The notes beneath the pieces are model-generated. The model searched no databases and was not told the DNA's origin. It was given only the letters and a program-made list of their open reading frames with translations. A program made the position numbers and the translations under genes. Of a stretch of 64,000 bases of DNA, positions 57,839 to 64,000 are shown piece after piece. The stretch is taken from assembly GCF_029892515.1 (NCBI RefSeq), contig NZ_JARXVF010000001.1, forward strand, positions 744,001-808,000. Reading direction: 5' to 3'. Every line of letters starts with the position of its first letter. Position 1 is the stretch's first letter. This DNA comes from Pseudaminobacter soli (ex Li et al. 2025). Its GTDB lineage: Bacteria > Pseudomonadota > Alphaproteobacteria > Rhizobiales > Rhizobiaceae.

Positions 57839-59080
57839 TCACCGCCGTTTGCGCGGTTTCTCCAAGAGCGCCACCGCCTCGACATGCGGCGACCAGAGGA
57901 ACTGGTCCACTGGCGTCACGCTCTTCAGCGCATAGCCGCCATCGACCAGAATGCGCAGGTCCCGCGCCAGCGTTGCCGGATTGCAGGACACGGCCGCCAC
58001 GAAGGGAACGTCCGATTTCGCGATCTGCTTGCACTGGTCTTCGGCCCCGGCGCGCGGCGGATCGAACACCAGTCCGTCATAGGCGGCGAGTTCCTTGAAG
58101 GTCAGTGGCCGGCGGAACAGGTCGCGCTTTTCGATGACGACCCGCTTCAGGCCCGTCCCGAAGCGAAAGCCCCGGTCGAGCGCGGCAAGAGCCGCCGCCT
58201 CGCCCTCGACGGCGTGAACCTCCGACTTCGCCGCGAGCCGCAGCGCAAAGGCCCCTGCCCCGGCAAACAGGTCGGCGACTTTCTTCGCCTTCTTCAGATG
58301 CTCGCAGACCAGATCGGCCATGGCGCCTTCCGCCGAGGCCACCGCCTGCAAGAAACCTCCCGAGGGCGGCGCGACCGACACCCCGCCAAAGGTCACCACC
58401 GGCTTCTTTGGCTCCACGATCGTCTCGCCATCCACCGAGACACGCGCCAGGCCCTCGCGAATCGCGAAGGTCGAGATCGCCATGCGCGCCTTGTCCTCCA
58501 GCTTGCCGGCATCCTGCGCGGCAATGTCGAGGCCCGAATCGGTATGGGTGACGGTCAGGTGGAACGCCTGCGGCGTGTGGCAGATCAGGGCGGCCAGCCG
58601 CCGCAGCATGGGAAGTGCTGCCTCGATCTGCGGCTCGACGATCGGGCATTCCTCGATGTCGATGATGTGGTGCGAATGGGCGCGGTTGTAGCCCAGGAGC
58701 ATGCCGGCTTCGGTGCGGCGCACCGAAAAGGTCGCGCGGCGGCGCGAATGCGGCGCGCAGGGCACGGTGGCCGCGACATCGGCCTCGAAGCCGCGGCTCT
58801 TCAGCGCCTGCACGACCTTCTCGCGCTTCCAGTCCAGATAGGCCTGCCGCTCCAGATGCTGCAGCGCGCAGCCGCCGCATTCGGTAAAGTGCCGGCAGGT
58901 CGGCTCGACGCGCAGCGGCGAAGGCTCAAGCACGGCCATCAGCGTGCCGCGATCCTTTTCGCGCGCGGCCGTCACCGTCTCGCCCGCAAGGGTGAATTGA
59001 ATGAATACCGGGCCCTCGGGCGTGTCGGCAACGCCGTCGCCCTGGGCGCCGAGGCGGGAGATCTGGAAACGTGTGCTCAT
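57839..59080 (-). CDS. TRAM-domain RNA methyltransferase (RlmD/TrmA family)
   Basis: A 413-residue SAM-dependent rRNA/tRNA uracil-C5 methyltransferase. The N-terminal TRAM domain spans about 1-50; the iron-sulfur cysteines are in CRHFTECGGCALQHL with a later Cys in EECPIV; SAM motif VADLFAGAGAFALRLA; DPPRAGAE; catalytic Cys in AAVSCNPATLARDL. The ATG at 59080 overlaps the tlyA stop by four bases (ATGA), so both are co-translated. Which RNA position it modifies is not readable. Confidence 0.95.
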   Translation of the reverse strand: MSTRFQISRLGAQGDGVADTPEGPVFIQFTLAGETVTAAREKDRGTLMAVLEPSPLRVEPTCRHFTECGGCALQHLERQAYLDWKREKVVQALKSRGFEADVAATVPCAPHSRRRATFSVRRTEAGMLLGYNRAHSHHIIDIEECPIVEPQIEAALPMLRRLAALICHTPQAFHLTVTHTDSGLDIAAQDAGKLEDKARMAISTFAIREGLARVSVDGETIVEPKKPVVTFGGVSVAPPSGGFLQAVASAEGAMADLVCEHLKKAKKVADLFAGAGAFALRLAAKSEVHAVEGEAAALAALDRGFRFGTGLKRVVIEKRDLFRRPLTFKELAAYDGLVFDPPRAGAEDQCKQIAKSDVPFVAAVSCNPATLARDLRILVDGGYALKSVTPVDQFLWSPHVEAVALLEKPRKRR

Positions 59081-59838
59081 GCCTTCACTCCGGCCAGCAG
59101 GAATTCGCGGTTGCCGTCGCCGCCTTCGATCGGCGATGGGCAAAGGCCCAGCGCCTTCCATCCGGCCTGGCTGCCCAGCCATTCGGCAAGCGCCTCGGCC
59201 ACGACAGGCCCATCAGCCGGGTTCTTCAAAATGCCGCCCTTGCCGATCGCCTCGCGACCGGCCTCGAACTGCGGCTTTACCAGAAATACTCCATGCGCCC
59301 CCGGCCTTGCCAGCGCAAGCGCCGGCGGCAAGGCAAGCTTCAGCGAGATGAAGCTAACATCGGAGACGATCAGGTCGAGCGAGCGCCCTTCCAGCACCTC
59401 GGCAGTCAGATCGCGGGCGTTCAGACCCTCCATACAGGCCACGCGTGGATCGCCGCGCAGGCTGTCATGCATCTGGCCGTGGCCGACATCGATTGCGGTG
59501 ACATGGGCCGCGCCGCGCTCCAGCAGCACCTGCGTGAAGCCGCCGGTCGAGGCGCCGATGTCGAGCGCATTGCAGCCGCTCGGGTCGATGCCGAAATGGT
59601 CGAGCCCGGCAATCAGTTTTAGCGCCGCGCGCGAGACGTAAGCTTGCGCGGGATCGGCCACCGTGATGACGACCGTGTCCAGCACCCCCTGCCCCGGCTT
59701 GGACACGACAACGCCGTCGACGCTGACGGTGCCGCGCTCAACAGCGTCCCGCGCCCGCGAGCGGCTCGCGAAGAGCCCGCGGCTGACCAGCACCTCGTCG
59801 AGGCGCCGGCGACTGTCCTGTTTGTTGTCGGCTTTCAT
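59077..59838 (-). CDS. tlyA: TlyA-family rRNA 2'-O-methyltransferase / hemolysin-like
   Basis: A 253-residue protein. N-terminal S4 RNA-binding domain (RLDEVLVSRGLFASRSRARD), then an FtsJ-like methyltransferase domain with SAM motif ALDIGASTGGFTQVLLERG and the catalytic-tetrad lysine in HGVFLVKPQFEAG. TlyA methylates rRNA 2'-O in mycobacteria; the same activity is assumed here. GGAAGG precedes the ATG at 59838. Upstream lies an intergenic repeat, then a small exported protein gene and dxs. Confidence 0.92.
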   Translation of the reverse strand: MKADNKQDSRRRLDEVLVSRGLFASRSRARDAVERGTVSVDGVVVSKPGQGVLDTVVITVADPAQAYVSRAALKLIAGLDHFGIDPSGCNALDIGASTGGFTQVLLERGAAHVTAIDVGHGQMHDSLRGDPRVACMEGLNARDLTAEVLEGRSLDLIVSDVSFISLKLALPPALALARPGAHGVFLVKPQFEAGREAIGKGGILKNPADGPVVAEALAEWLGSQAGWKALGLCPSPIEGGDGNREFLLAGVKA

Positions 59839-59880
59839 CGGCCTTCCTTGGCGAAAGCCGGCGCGGAAGGCAAGCGTGAC

Positions 59881-59983
59881 AGAGCATTTTGCAGCCAAGC
59901 GGAATCGCTTGGCGTCGCACAAATGCGACTAGGACAATGAGATAGAGCGGCGCAGCAGCATCCGTCAGGATGACCGCCGCTCT
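59881..59983. repeat. Intergenic palindromic repeat downstream of the small exported gene
   Basis: AGAGCATTTTG (59881-59891) is shared exactly with 1704-1714. CCAAGCG-GAAT-CGCTTGG (59895-59912) is a perfect hairpin. A longer one joins AGAGCGG (59944-59950) with CCGCTCT (59976-59982) and encloses CATCC-GTCA-GGATG. It looks like a rhizobial mosaic element and may also act as a terminator for the minus-strand gene ending at 59989. Confidence 0.6.
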
Positions 59984-59988
59984 AGCCA

Positions 59989-60285
59989 TCAAAAGGTGGC
60001 GACGATCCTAGGAGCCGCACGTCCGCCGTCCAGCGGCAAGTCACCGCCGGAGAATTCGACTTCGGCCCGTCGCGTTTCCGGAGTGGCCCGATTTTGAGGG
60101 ACAGGACCCTGCAGGATCACCGATTCCAGCTTGCGCCTGTAGGAAATGGTGCCCCTGAGATCGCCCATCTTGCCGGCGACGATATCCATCACCGCCTTCT
60201 CCAGCTTCACGTCGTAGCGTGTCTCGGCCGCTGCCGGCACCGCCAGCGCGGCAAGCAGCATCGCGCCTGCCAGGATTGTTCTCAT
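59989..60285 (-). CDS. Small exported protein of unknown function
   Basis: A 98-residue protein with a clear signal peptide (MRTILAGAMLLAALAVPAAA, cleavage near 20). The mature part (YDVKLEKAVMDIVAGKMGDL, TISYRRKLESVIL) has no recognised domain. GGGGAGAGTCAGC precedes the ATG. It lies downstream of dxs on the same strand, after about 105 bases. Confidence 0.72.
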   Translation of the reverse strand: MRTILAGAMLLAALAVPAAAETRYDVKLEKAVMDIVAGKMGDLRGTISYRRKLESVILQGPVPQNRATPETRRAEVEFSGGDLPLDGGRAAPRIVATF

Positions 60286-60391
60286 TGCTGACTCTCCCCT
60301 GTCTTGTTGGGGAGAGTTCTAGGCCCGGCGCGCTAAGAAACGGCCAAGAGAAAGGGTAAGTAAAGACCCAAAAGTCAGCGTAAACAGATGG

Positions 60392-62305
60392 TTAGGCAGT
60401 AGCCGAACGAACCGATCGCCCCAGCGCGGCAAAGACAGTACGCACGATGCCGGTCGCGTCGAGCCCGGCGTCGACATACATCTTCTCGGGCTTTGCGTGA
60501 TCGGTGAACTCGTCCGGCAGCACCAGCGGGCGAACCTTGAGGCCGGAATCGAGCAGACCTTCCTTGGCGAGGAAGTGCAGCACATGGCTGGCAAAGCCGC
60601 CGACCGAACCTTCTTCCACCGTCAGCAGCACCTCATGCGAGGTGGCAAGCCGGCGCACCAGATCTTCGTCCAGCGGCTTGGCAAAACGGGCGTCGGCCAC
60701 TGTGGTCGAAAGCCCTGCCGCAGTCAGTTCCTCGGCGGCCAGCAGGCAGTCCTGCAAGCGCGTGCCGAAGGAAAGCAGCGCGACCTTGGTGCCTTCGCGC
60801 AGGATGCGGCCCTTGCCGATTTCCAGCACCGAGCCGCGCTCGGGCATTTCCACGCCCACGCCATTGCCGCGCGGATAGCGGAAAGCGATCGGGCCTTCAT
60901 CATAGGCAGCAGCCGTGCGCACCATGTGGCGCAACTCCGCCTCGTCGGCGGCAGCCATCACCACGAAGTGCGGCAGCGAGGCGAGATAGGCGGTATCGAA
61001 GGCGCCGCAATGGGTCGGCCCGTCGGCGCCGACGAAGCCGGCACGGTCGACAGGGAAGCGCACCGGCAGATTCTGGATCGCCACGTCATGCACGACCTGG
61101 TCGTAGGCGCGCTGGAGGAAGGTCGAATAGATCGCCGCGAACGGCTTCAACCCCTCGGTGGCGAGGCCAGCCGCGAAGGTGACGGCGTGCTGTTCGGCAA
61201 TGCCGACATCGAAGGTGCGTTCGGGGAAGACTTCGCCGAACAGGTCGAGGCCGGTGCCGGAAGGCATGGCGGCGGTGATGGCGACGATCCTGTCGTCCTC
61301 GCGCGCTTCCTGGATCAGGCTCTGGGCGAATACCTTGGTGTAGCTCGGCGCGTTCGCAGGCGCCTTGGCCTGCGCGCCGGTGATGACGTCGAACTTGTTG
61401 ACGCCGTGATACTTGTCGGCAGCGGCCTCGGCCGGGGCATAGCCCTTGCCCTTCTGCGTCACGACATGGATGAGCACGGGCCCGTCGCCATTGTCGCGCA
61501 CATTCTTCAGCACCGGGATCAGGTGCTCCAGATTGTGCCCGTCGATGGGGCCGATGTGGAAGAAGCCGAGCTCCTCGAACAGCGTGCCGCCGGTGACATA
61601 GCCGCGCGCATGCTCCACCGCGCGCGTGATGGCGCGGTCGACGCGAGGACCGAGATGCGAGGTGAGCTTCTTGCCGAGGTCGCGGATGCCCTGATAGGTG
61701 CGGCCCGAACCGAGGCGCGCCAGATAGGCGCTCATCGCTCCGGTCGGCGGCGCGATCGACATGTCGTTGTCGTTGAGGATGACGATGAGCCGCGAATTCA
61801 GCGCGCCGGCATTGTTCATCGCCTCATAGGCCATGCCCGCAGACATGGCGCCGTCGCCGATCACAGCGATGACGTTGTTCTTGCCGCCCTTCAGGTCGCG
61901 CGCCACGGCCATGCCGAGGCCGGCCGAAATCGACGTTGAGGAATGGGCGGTGCCGAAAGGATCGTATTCGCTCTCGGTGCGCTTGGTGAAGCCGGAGAGC
62001 CCGCCCTCCTGACGCAGCGTGCGAATGCGGTCGCGCCGGCCGGTGAGGATTTTGTGCGGATAGGACTGGTGGCCGACGTCCCAGATGAGGCGGTCAGCGG
62101 GCGTATCGAAGACGTAATGCAGTGCAACCGTAAGTTCGACGACGCCCAGCCCGGCGCCGAGATGGCCGCCCGTATGCGAGACCGTGTCGATCAGTTCGGC
62201 GCGCAACTCGGCGGCCAGTTGCGGCAGGTCGCTTTCGGGCAACGCCTTCATATCGGCGGGAATGCGCACCTTGTCGAGCAGCGGCGTCTTGGGCGGCAAA
62301 GTCAC
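60392..62305 (-). CDS. dxs: 1-deoxy-D-xylulose-5-phosphate synthase
   Basis: A 637-residue thiamine-diphosphate enzyme that starts the MEP isoprenoid pathway from pyruvate and glyceraldehyde 3-phosphate. Motifs are [17 protein letters not shown] with the catalytic His, the TPP motif [18 protein letters not shown], and later [15 protein letters not shown] and [15 protein letters not shown]. The start is uncertain: the frame opens with TTG at 62323, but GTG at 62305 gives a family-like [13 protein letters not shown] and is preferred. No strong ribosome-binding site at either. Confidence 0.96.
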   Translation of the reverse strand: MTLPPKTPLLDKVRIPADMKALPESDLPQLAAELRAELIDTVSHTGGHLGAGLGVVELTVALHYVFDTPADRLIWDVGHQSYPHKILTGRRDRIRTLRQEGGLSGFTKRTESEYDPFGTAHSSTSISAGLGMAVARDLKGGKNNVIAVIGDGAMSAGMAYEAMNNAGALNSRLIVILNDNDMSIAPPTGAMSAYLARLGSGRTYQGIRDLGKKLTSHLGPRVDRAITRAVEHARGYVTGGTLFEELGFFHIGPIDGHNLEHLIPVLKNVRDNGDGPVLIHVVTQKGKGYAPAEAAADKYHGVNKFDVITGAQAKAPANAPSYTKVFAQSLIQEAREDDRIVAITAAMPSGTGLDLFGEVFPERTFDVGIAEQHAVTFAAGLATEGLKPFAAIYSTFLQRAYDQVVHDVAIQNLPVRFPVDRAGFVGADGPTHCGAFDTAYLASLPHFVVMAAADEAELRHMVRTAAAYDEGPIAFRYPRGNGVGVEMPERGSVLEIGKGRILREGTKVALLSFGTRLQDCLLAAEELTAAGLSTTVADARFAKPLDEDLVRRLATSHEVLLTVEEGSVGGFASHVLHFLAKEGLLDSGLKVRPLVLPDEFTDHAKPEKMYVDAGLDATGIVRTVFAALGRSVRSATA

Positions 62306-62371
62306 GTCATATGGCCTATTCAATCGATCAATACCGCTTGGGAGATAGAGTGTCGGCCCCTGAATGTAAAT

Positions 62372-62388
62372 GCGCGGCGCTGCCGCGC
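62372..62388 (-). terminator. Hairpin between pirin gene and dxs
   Basis: GCGCGGC-GCT-GCCGCGC, a perfect 7-bp stem, about 30 bases past the pirin stop on the minus strand, with only a weak U-containing tail. Possible terminator for the pirin gene. Confidence 0.4.
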
Positions 62389-62418
62389 GACCCTTTTACC
62401 CTCTATCCCGCACGGAAA

Positions 62419-63339
62419 TCAGCCCTCCGGCAGGGGAATGAATTCCTCCTCGTCGCCCGGCACGATGTCGAAACGGCGGGTCTTCCATTCTTCCTTGGCC
62501 TGTTCGATGCGCTCCTTGGAGGACGAAACGAAATTCCACCATATGTAGCGCTTCGAGCCCAGCGAGGAACCGCCGAACAGCATGAAATGTGCGCCGCGTT
62601 CGGCCGAAACCACGATCTCGTCGCCCGGACGGAACACCAAAAGCCGATCGGACGGGAAACGGTCTCCGGAAATCACGACATCGCCTTCCAGCACATAGAT
62701 GGCCCGCTCTTCCGCGTCGGCAGGGATGCGTATGCGCGCGCCCGGATCGAGCCGGACATCGACATAGAGCGTGTCCTGGAAGGTGGTCACCGGCGCCCGA
62801 TGGCCCTCGAAATCGCCCATCACCACGCGCACCTTGGCGCCGTCGTCCTTGAATTCGGGCAGCGCGGTATTGGCCGTGTTTTCGAAGCCCGGCGCCATCT
62901 CTTCCTTGTTGTCGGGCAGCGCGATCCAGGTCTGCAGGCCGGAGATCGAGCTCGGCGCGCTGCGGATTTCCTCAGGCGTGCGCTCGGAATGGACGATGCC
63001 GCGCCCGGCCGTCATCAGGTTCACGTCGCCGGGCGAGATCACCATCTCGGTGCCGAGCGAATCGCGATGCCGGATCATGCCGTCAAACAGATAGGTGACG
63101 GTGGAGAGCCCGATATGCGGATGCGGGCCCACGTCCAGCGCCGTGCCCGGCCGCAGGATCGCGGGGCCCATGCGGTCGAAGAAGATGAAGGGACCAACCA
63201 GCCGGCGCCGCGCCGTGGGCAGCGCCCGCCGCACCTCGAAGCCGCCGATGTCCTTGGCGTTGGGGACGACCATCAGTTCGATGGCGTCGCAGGAAAATGC
63301 GTCGCCCGGCTCGGGATCGCGTGCGGGAAAGAAGCTCAT
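62419..63339 (-). CDS. Pirin family protein
   Basis: A 306-residue bicupin. The N-terminal cupin carries the metal histidines in GPHPHIGLSTVTYLFDG and GRGIVHSERTPEE; the second cupin is around residues 190-290 (LYVDVRLDPGARIRIP, AIYVLEGDVVISG). Pirins act as quercetinases or as redox-sensing partners; which applies is unknown. TGGAGGTTACC gives the ATG at 63339 a strong ribosome-binding site. It lies between xseB and dxs. Confidence 0.93.
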   Translation of the reverse strand: MSFFPARDPEPGDAFSCDAIELMVVPNAKDIGGFEVRRALPTARRRLVGPFIFFDRMGPAILRPGTALDVGPHPHIGLSTVTYLFDGMIRHRDSLGTEMVISPGDVNLMTAGRGIVHSERTPEEIRSAPSSISGLQTWIALPDNKEEMAPGFENTANTALPEFKDDGAKVRVVMGDFEGHRAPVTTFQDTLYVDVRLDPGARIRIPADAEERAIYVLEGDVVISGDRFPSDRLLVFRPGDEIVVSAERGAHFMLFGGSSLGSKRYIWWNFVSSSKERIEQAKEEWKTRRFDIVPGDEEEFIPLPEG

Positions 63340-63445
63340 GGTAACCTCCAGTCGGTGGCAGCCGTCCAATCTTGCCCGCAGAAGCTAGTCCCCGGCTGCG
63401 GCGACCGAAAGACCGCGCAACCGAGACGGATCGTTCACAGCTGTC

Positions 63446-63697
63446 CTACTCGCCGTCGAGCGGCTCGGTTCCTACCGGCTTGCCGTCGCGCGACAGGCGG
63501 ATCTTTTCCACCTTGTCCTCGGCTGCCTTGAGCAGGCGGTCGCAATGGGCCTTCAGCGCCTCGCCGCGCTCATAGATGCGGATCGACTGGTCGAGCGGCA
63601 CGTCGCCGCGCTCCAGATCGTCGACGATGCGCTCCAGCGCCTCCAGCGCCTGCTCGAAGCTCATCGTCTTGATGTCGTTATTGACTTCGGTATCCAT
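63446..63697 (-). CDS. xseB: Exodeoxyribonuclease VII small subunit
   Basis: An 83-residue helical protein with the XseB signature [20 protein letters not shown] and [19 protein letters not shown]. It partners XseA in single-strand DNA degradation. It begins three bases after the deacetylase stop on the same strand, so the two are probably co-transcribed. Confidence 0.96.
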   Translation of the reverse strand: MDTEVNNDIKTMSFEQALEALERIVDDLERGDVPLDQSIRIYERGEALKAHCDRLLKAAEDKVEKIRLSRDGKPVGTEPLDGE

Positions 63698-63700
63698 AAA

Positions 63701-64000
63701 TTATCCCTTCATCAGGCGCTTCATATGCGCCGCGACCGAGAATGCCAGGCCCTGCAGGTCATAGCCGCCCTCCAGCAGGCTGACGATGCGGTTGTTCGCG
63801 TGGCGCGCCGCGCGATCCAGAACCTGGCCGGTTGCCCAGTCGAAATCCTCTTCGGTGAGATTGATCTCCGCCAGCGGGTCGCGATGATGCGCGTCGAAGC
63901 CGGCCGAGATGATGATCAGATCGGGCTTGAAGTTGTCCAGCGCCGGCAGCACGCGTGCCCGGAACGCCTCGCGAAACAGGTCGCTGCCGCTTTGCGGCGA
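63701..64000 (-). CDS. Histone-deacetylase-like amidohydrolase, N-terminus outside window
   Basis: Only the C-terminal 99 residues are present; the frame stays open to the right edge. The segment IIISAGFDAHHRDPLAEI carries the conserved Asp/His ligands of the arginase/deacetylase zinc site, and SLLEGGYDL is the usual final active-site motif. The family includes acetylpolyamine amidohydrolases and acetoin-utilisation proteins. It runs straight into xseB, an order common in rhizobia. Confidence 0.9.
   Translation of the reverse strand, partial: SPQSGSDLFREAFRARVLPALDNFKPDLIIISAGFDAHHRDPLAEINLTEEDFDWATGQVLDRAARHANNRIVSLLEGGYDLQGLAFSVAAHMKRLMKG

Noticed and set aside
57884-59641. 585-codon plus-strand frame opposite the two RNA methyltransferase genes
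   Set aside because: It crosses two real genes whose motifs are clear on the minus strand.
60497-61939. 480-codon plus-strand frame opposite dxs
   Set aside because: Antisense to the conserved dxs sequence; no domain features.

Overview
The window is a 64 kb stretch of a GC-rich alphaproteobacterial chromosome, almost certainly from the Rhizobiales (Mesorhizobium/Aminobacter/Phyllobacteriaceae-like). The evidence is gene content and order: a CcrM-type GANTC methylase, the mutY / DUF721 / DsbA-like lipoprotein / smc block, the ctaC-ctaD-ctaB-coxF-ctaG-ctaE oxidase operon followed by DUF983 and SURF1, the ispH-thrB-rnhA overlap operon, and the xseB / dxs / tlyA neighbourhood. Short intergenic palindromic elements of the rhizobial mosaic type also occur. 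I see no phage, insertion sequence, integrase, rRNA operon or CRISPR array. The only tRNA is tRNA-Gln(UUG).

Layout. 0-9 kb holds mixed metabolic genes: an MBL-fold hydrolase cut by the window edge, a DUF1499 membrane protein, an acyl-CoA ligase, small proteins, a polysaccharide deacetylase, pyruvate phosphate dikinase, a VOC protein and tRNA-Gln. 9-18 kb is one minus-strand operon with overlapping or nearly touching genes: MFS/spermidine-synthase fusion, MoxR ATPase, DUF58, DUF4381, BatA-like, a BatB-BatC fusion, BatD-like. 18-27.4 kb is the accessory-looking part: two paralogous exported type I sulfatases, a formylglycine-generating enzyme with both catalytic cysteines, two secreted DUF1254/DUF1214 proteins, a SphA-like outer-membrane barrel and a candidate structured RNA. 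27.4-36.9 kb carries smc, the DsbA-like lipoprotein, DUF721, mutY, two HAD phosphatases, ccrM and a lipoprotein. 36.9-43.2 kb is a plus-strand run: thrC, an M16 peptidase, a GNAT and a large GGDEF-EAL protein whose GGDEF site is degenerate. 43.2-48 kb has YqgE, a DsbD-N-like protein, a 1-Cys peroxiredoxin, rnhA, thrB and ispH. 48-54.6 kb is the cytochrome aa3 oxidase cluster. 54.9-64 kb has an IalB-family protein, tldD, a sirtuin, two RNA methyltransferases, dxs, pirin, xseB and a deacetylase cut by the right edge.

The part most likely to be undescribed is 9-27 kb. Two sulfatases that need formylglycine and calcium lie beside their own maturase, beside two secreted DUF1254/1214 proteins and an outer-membrane barrel, and next to a MoxR-Bat AAA/VWA chaperone operon. 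My inference is an envelope organosulfate-processing system in which the MoxR-Bat proteins may help mature or assemble the exported enzymes. The sequence shows the gene arrangement and the motifs; the functional link is a hypothesis.
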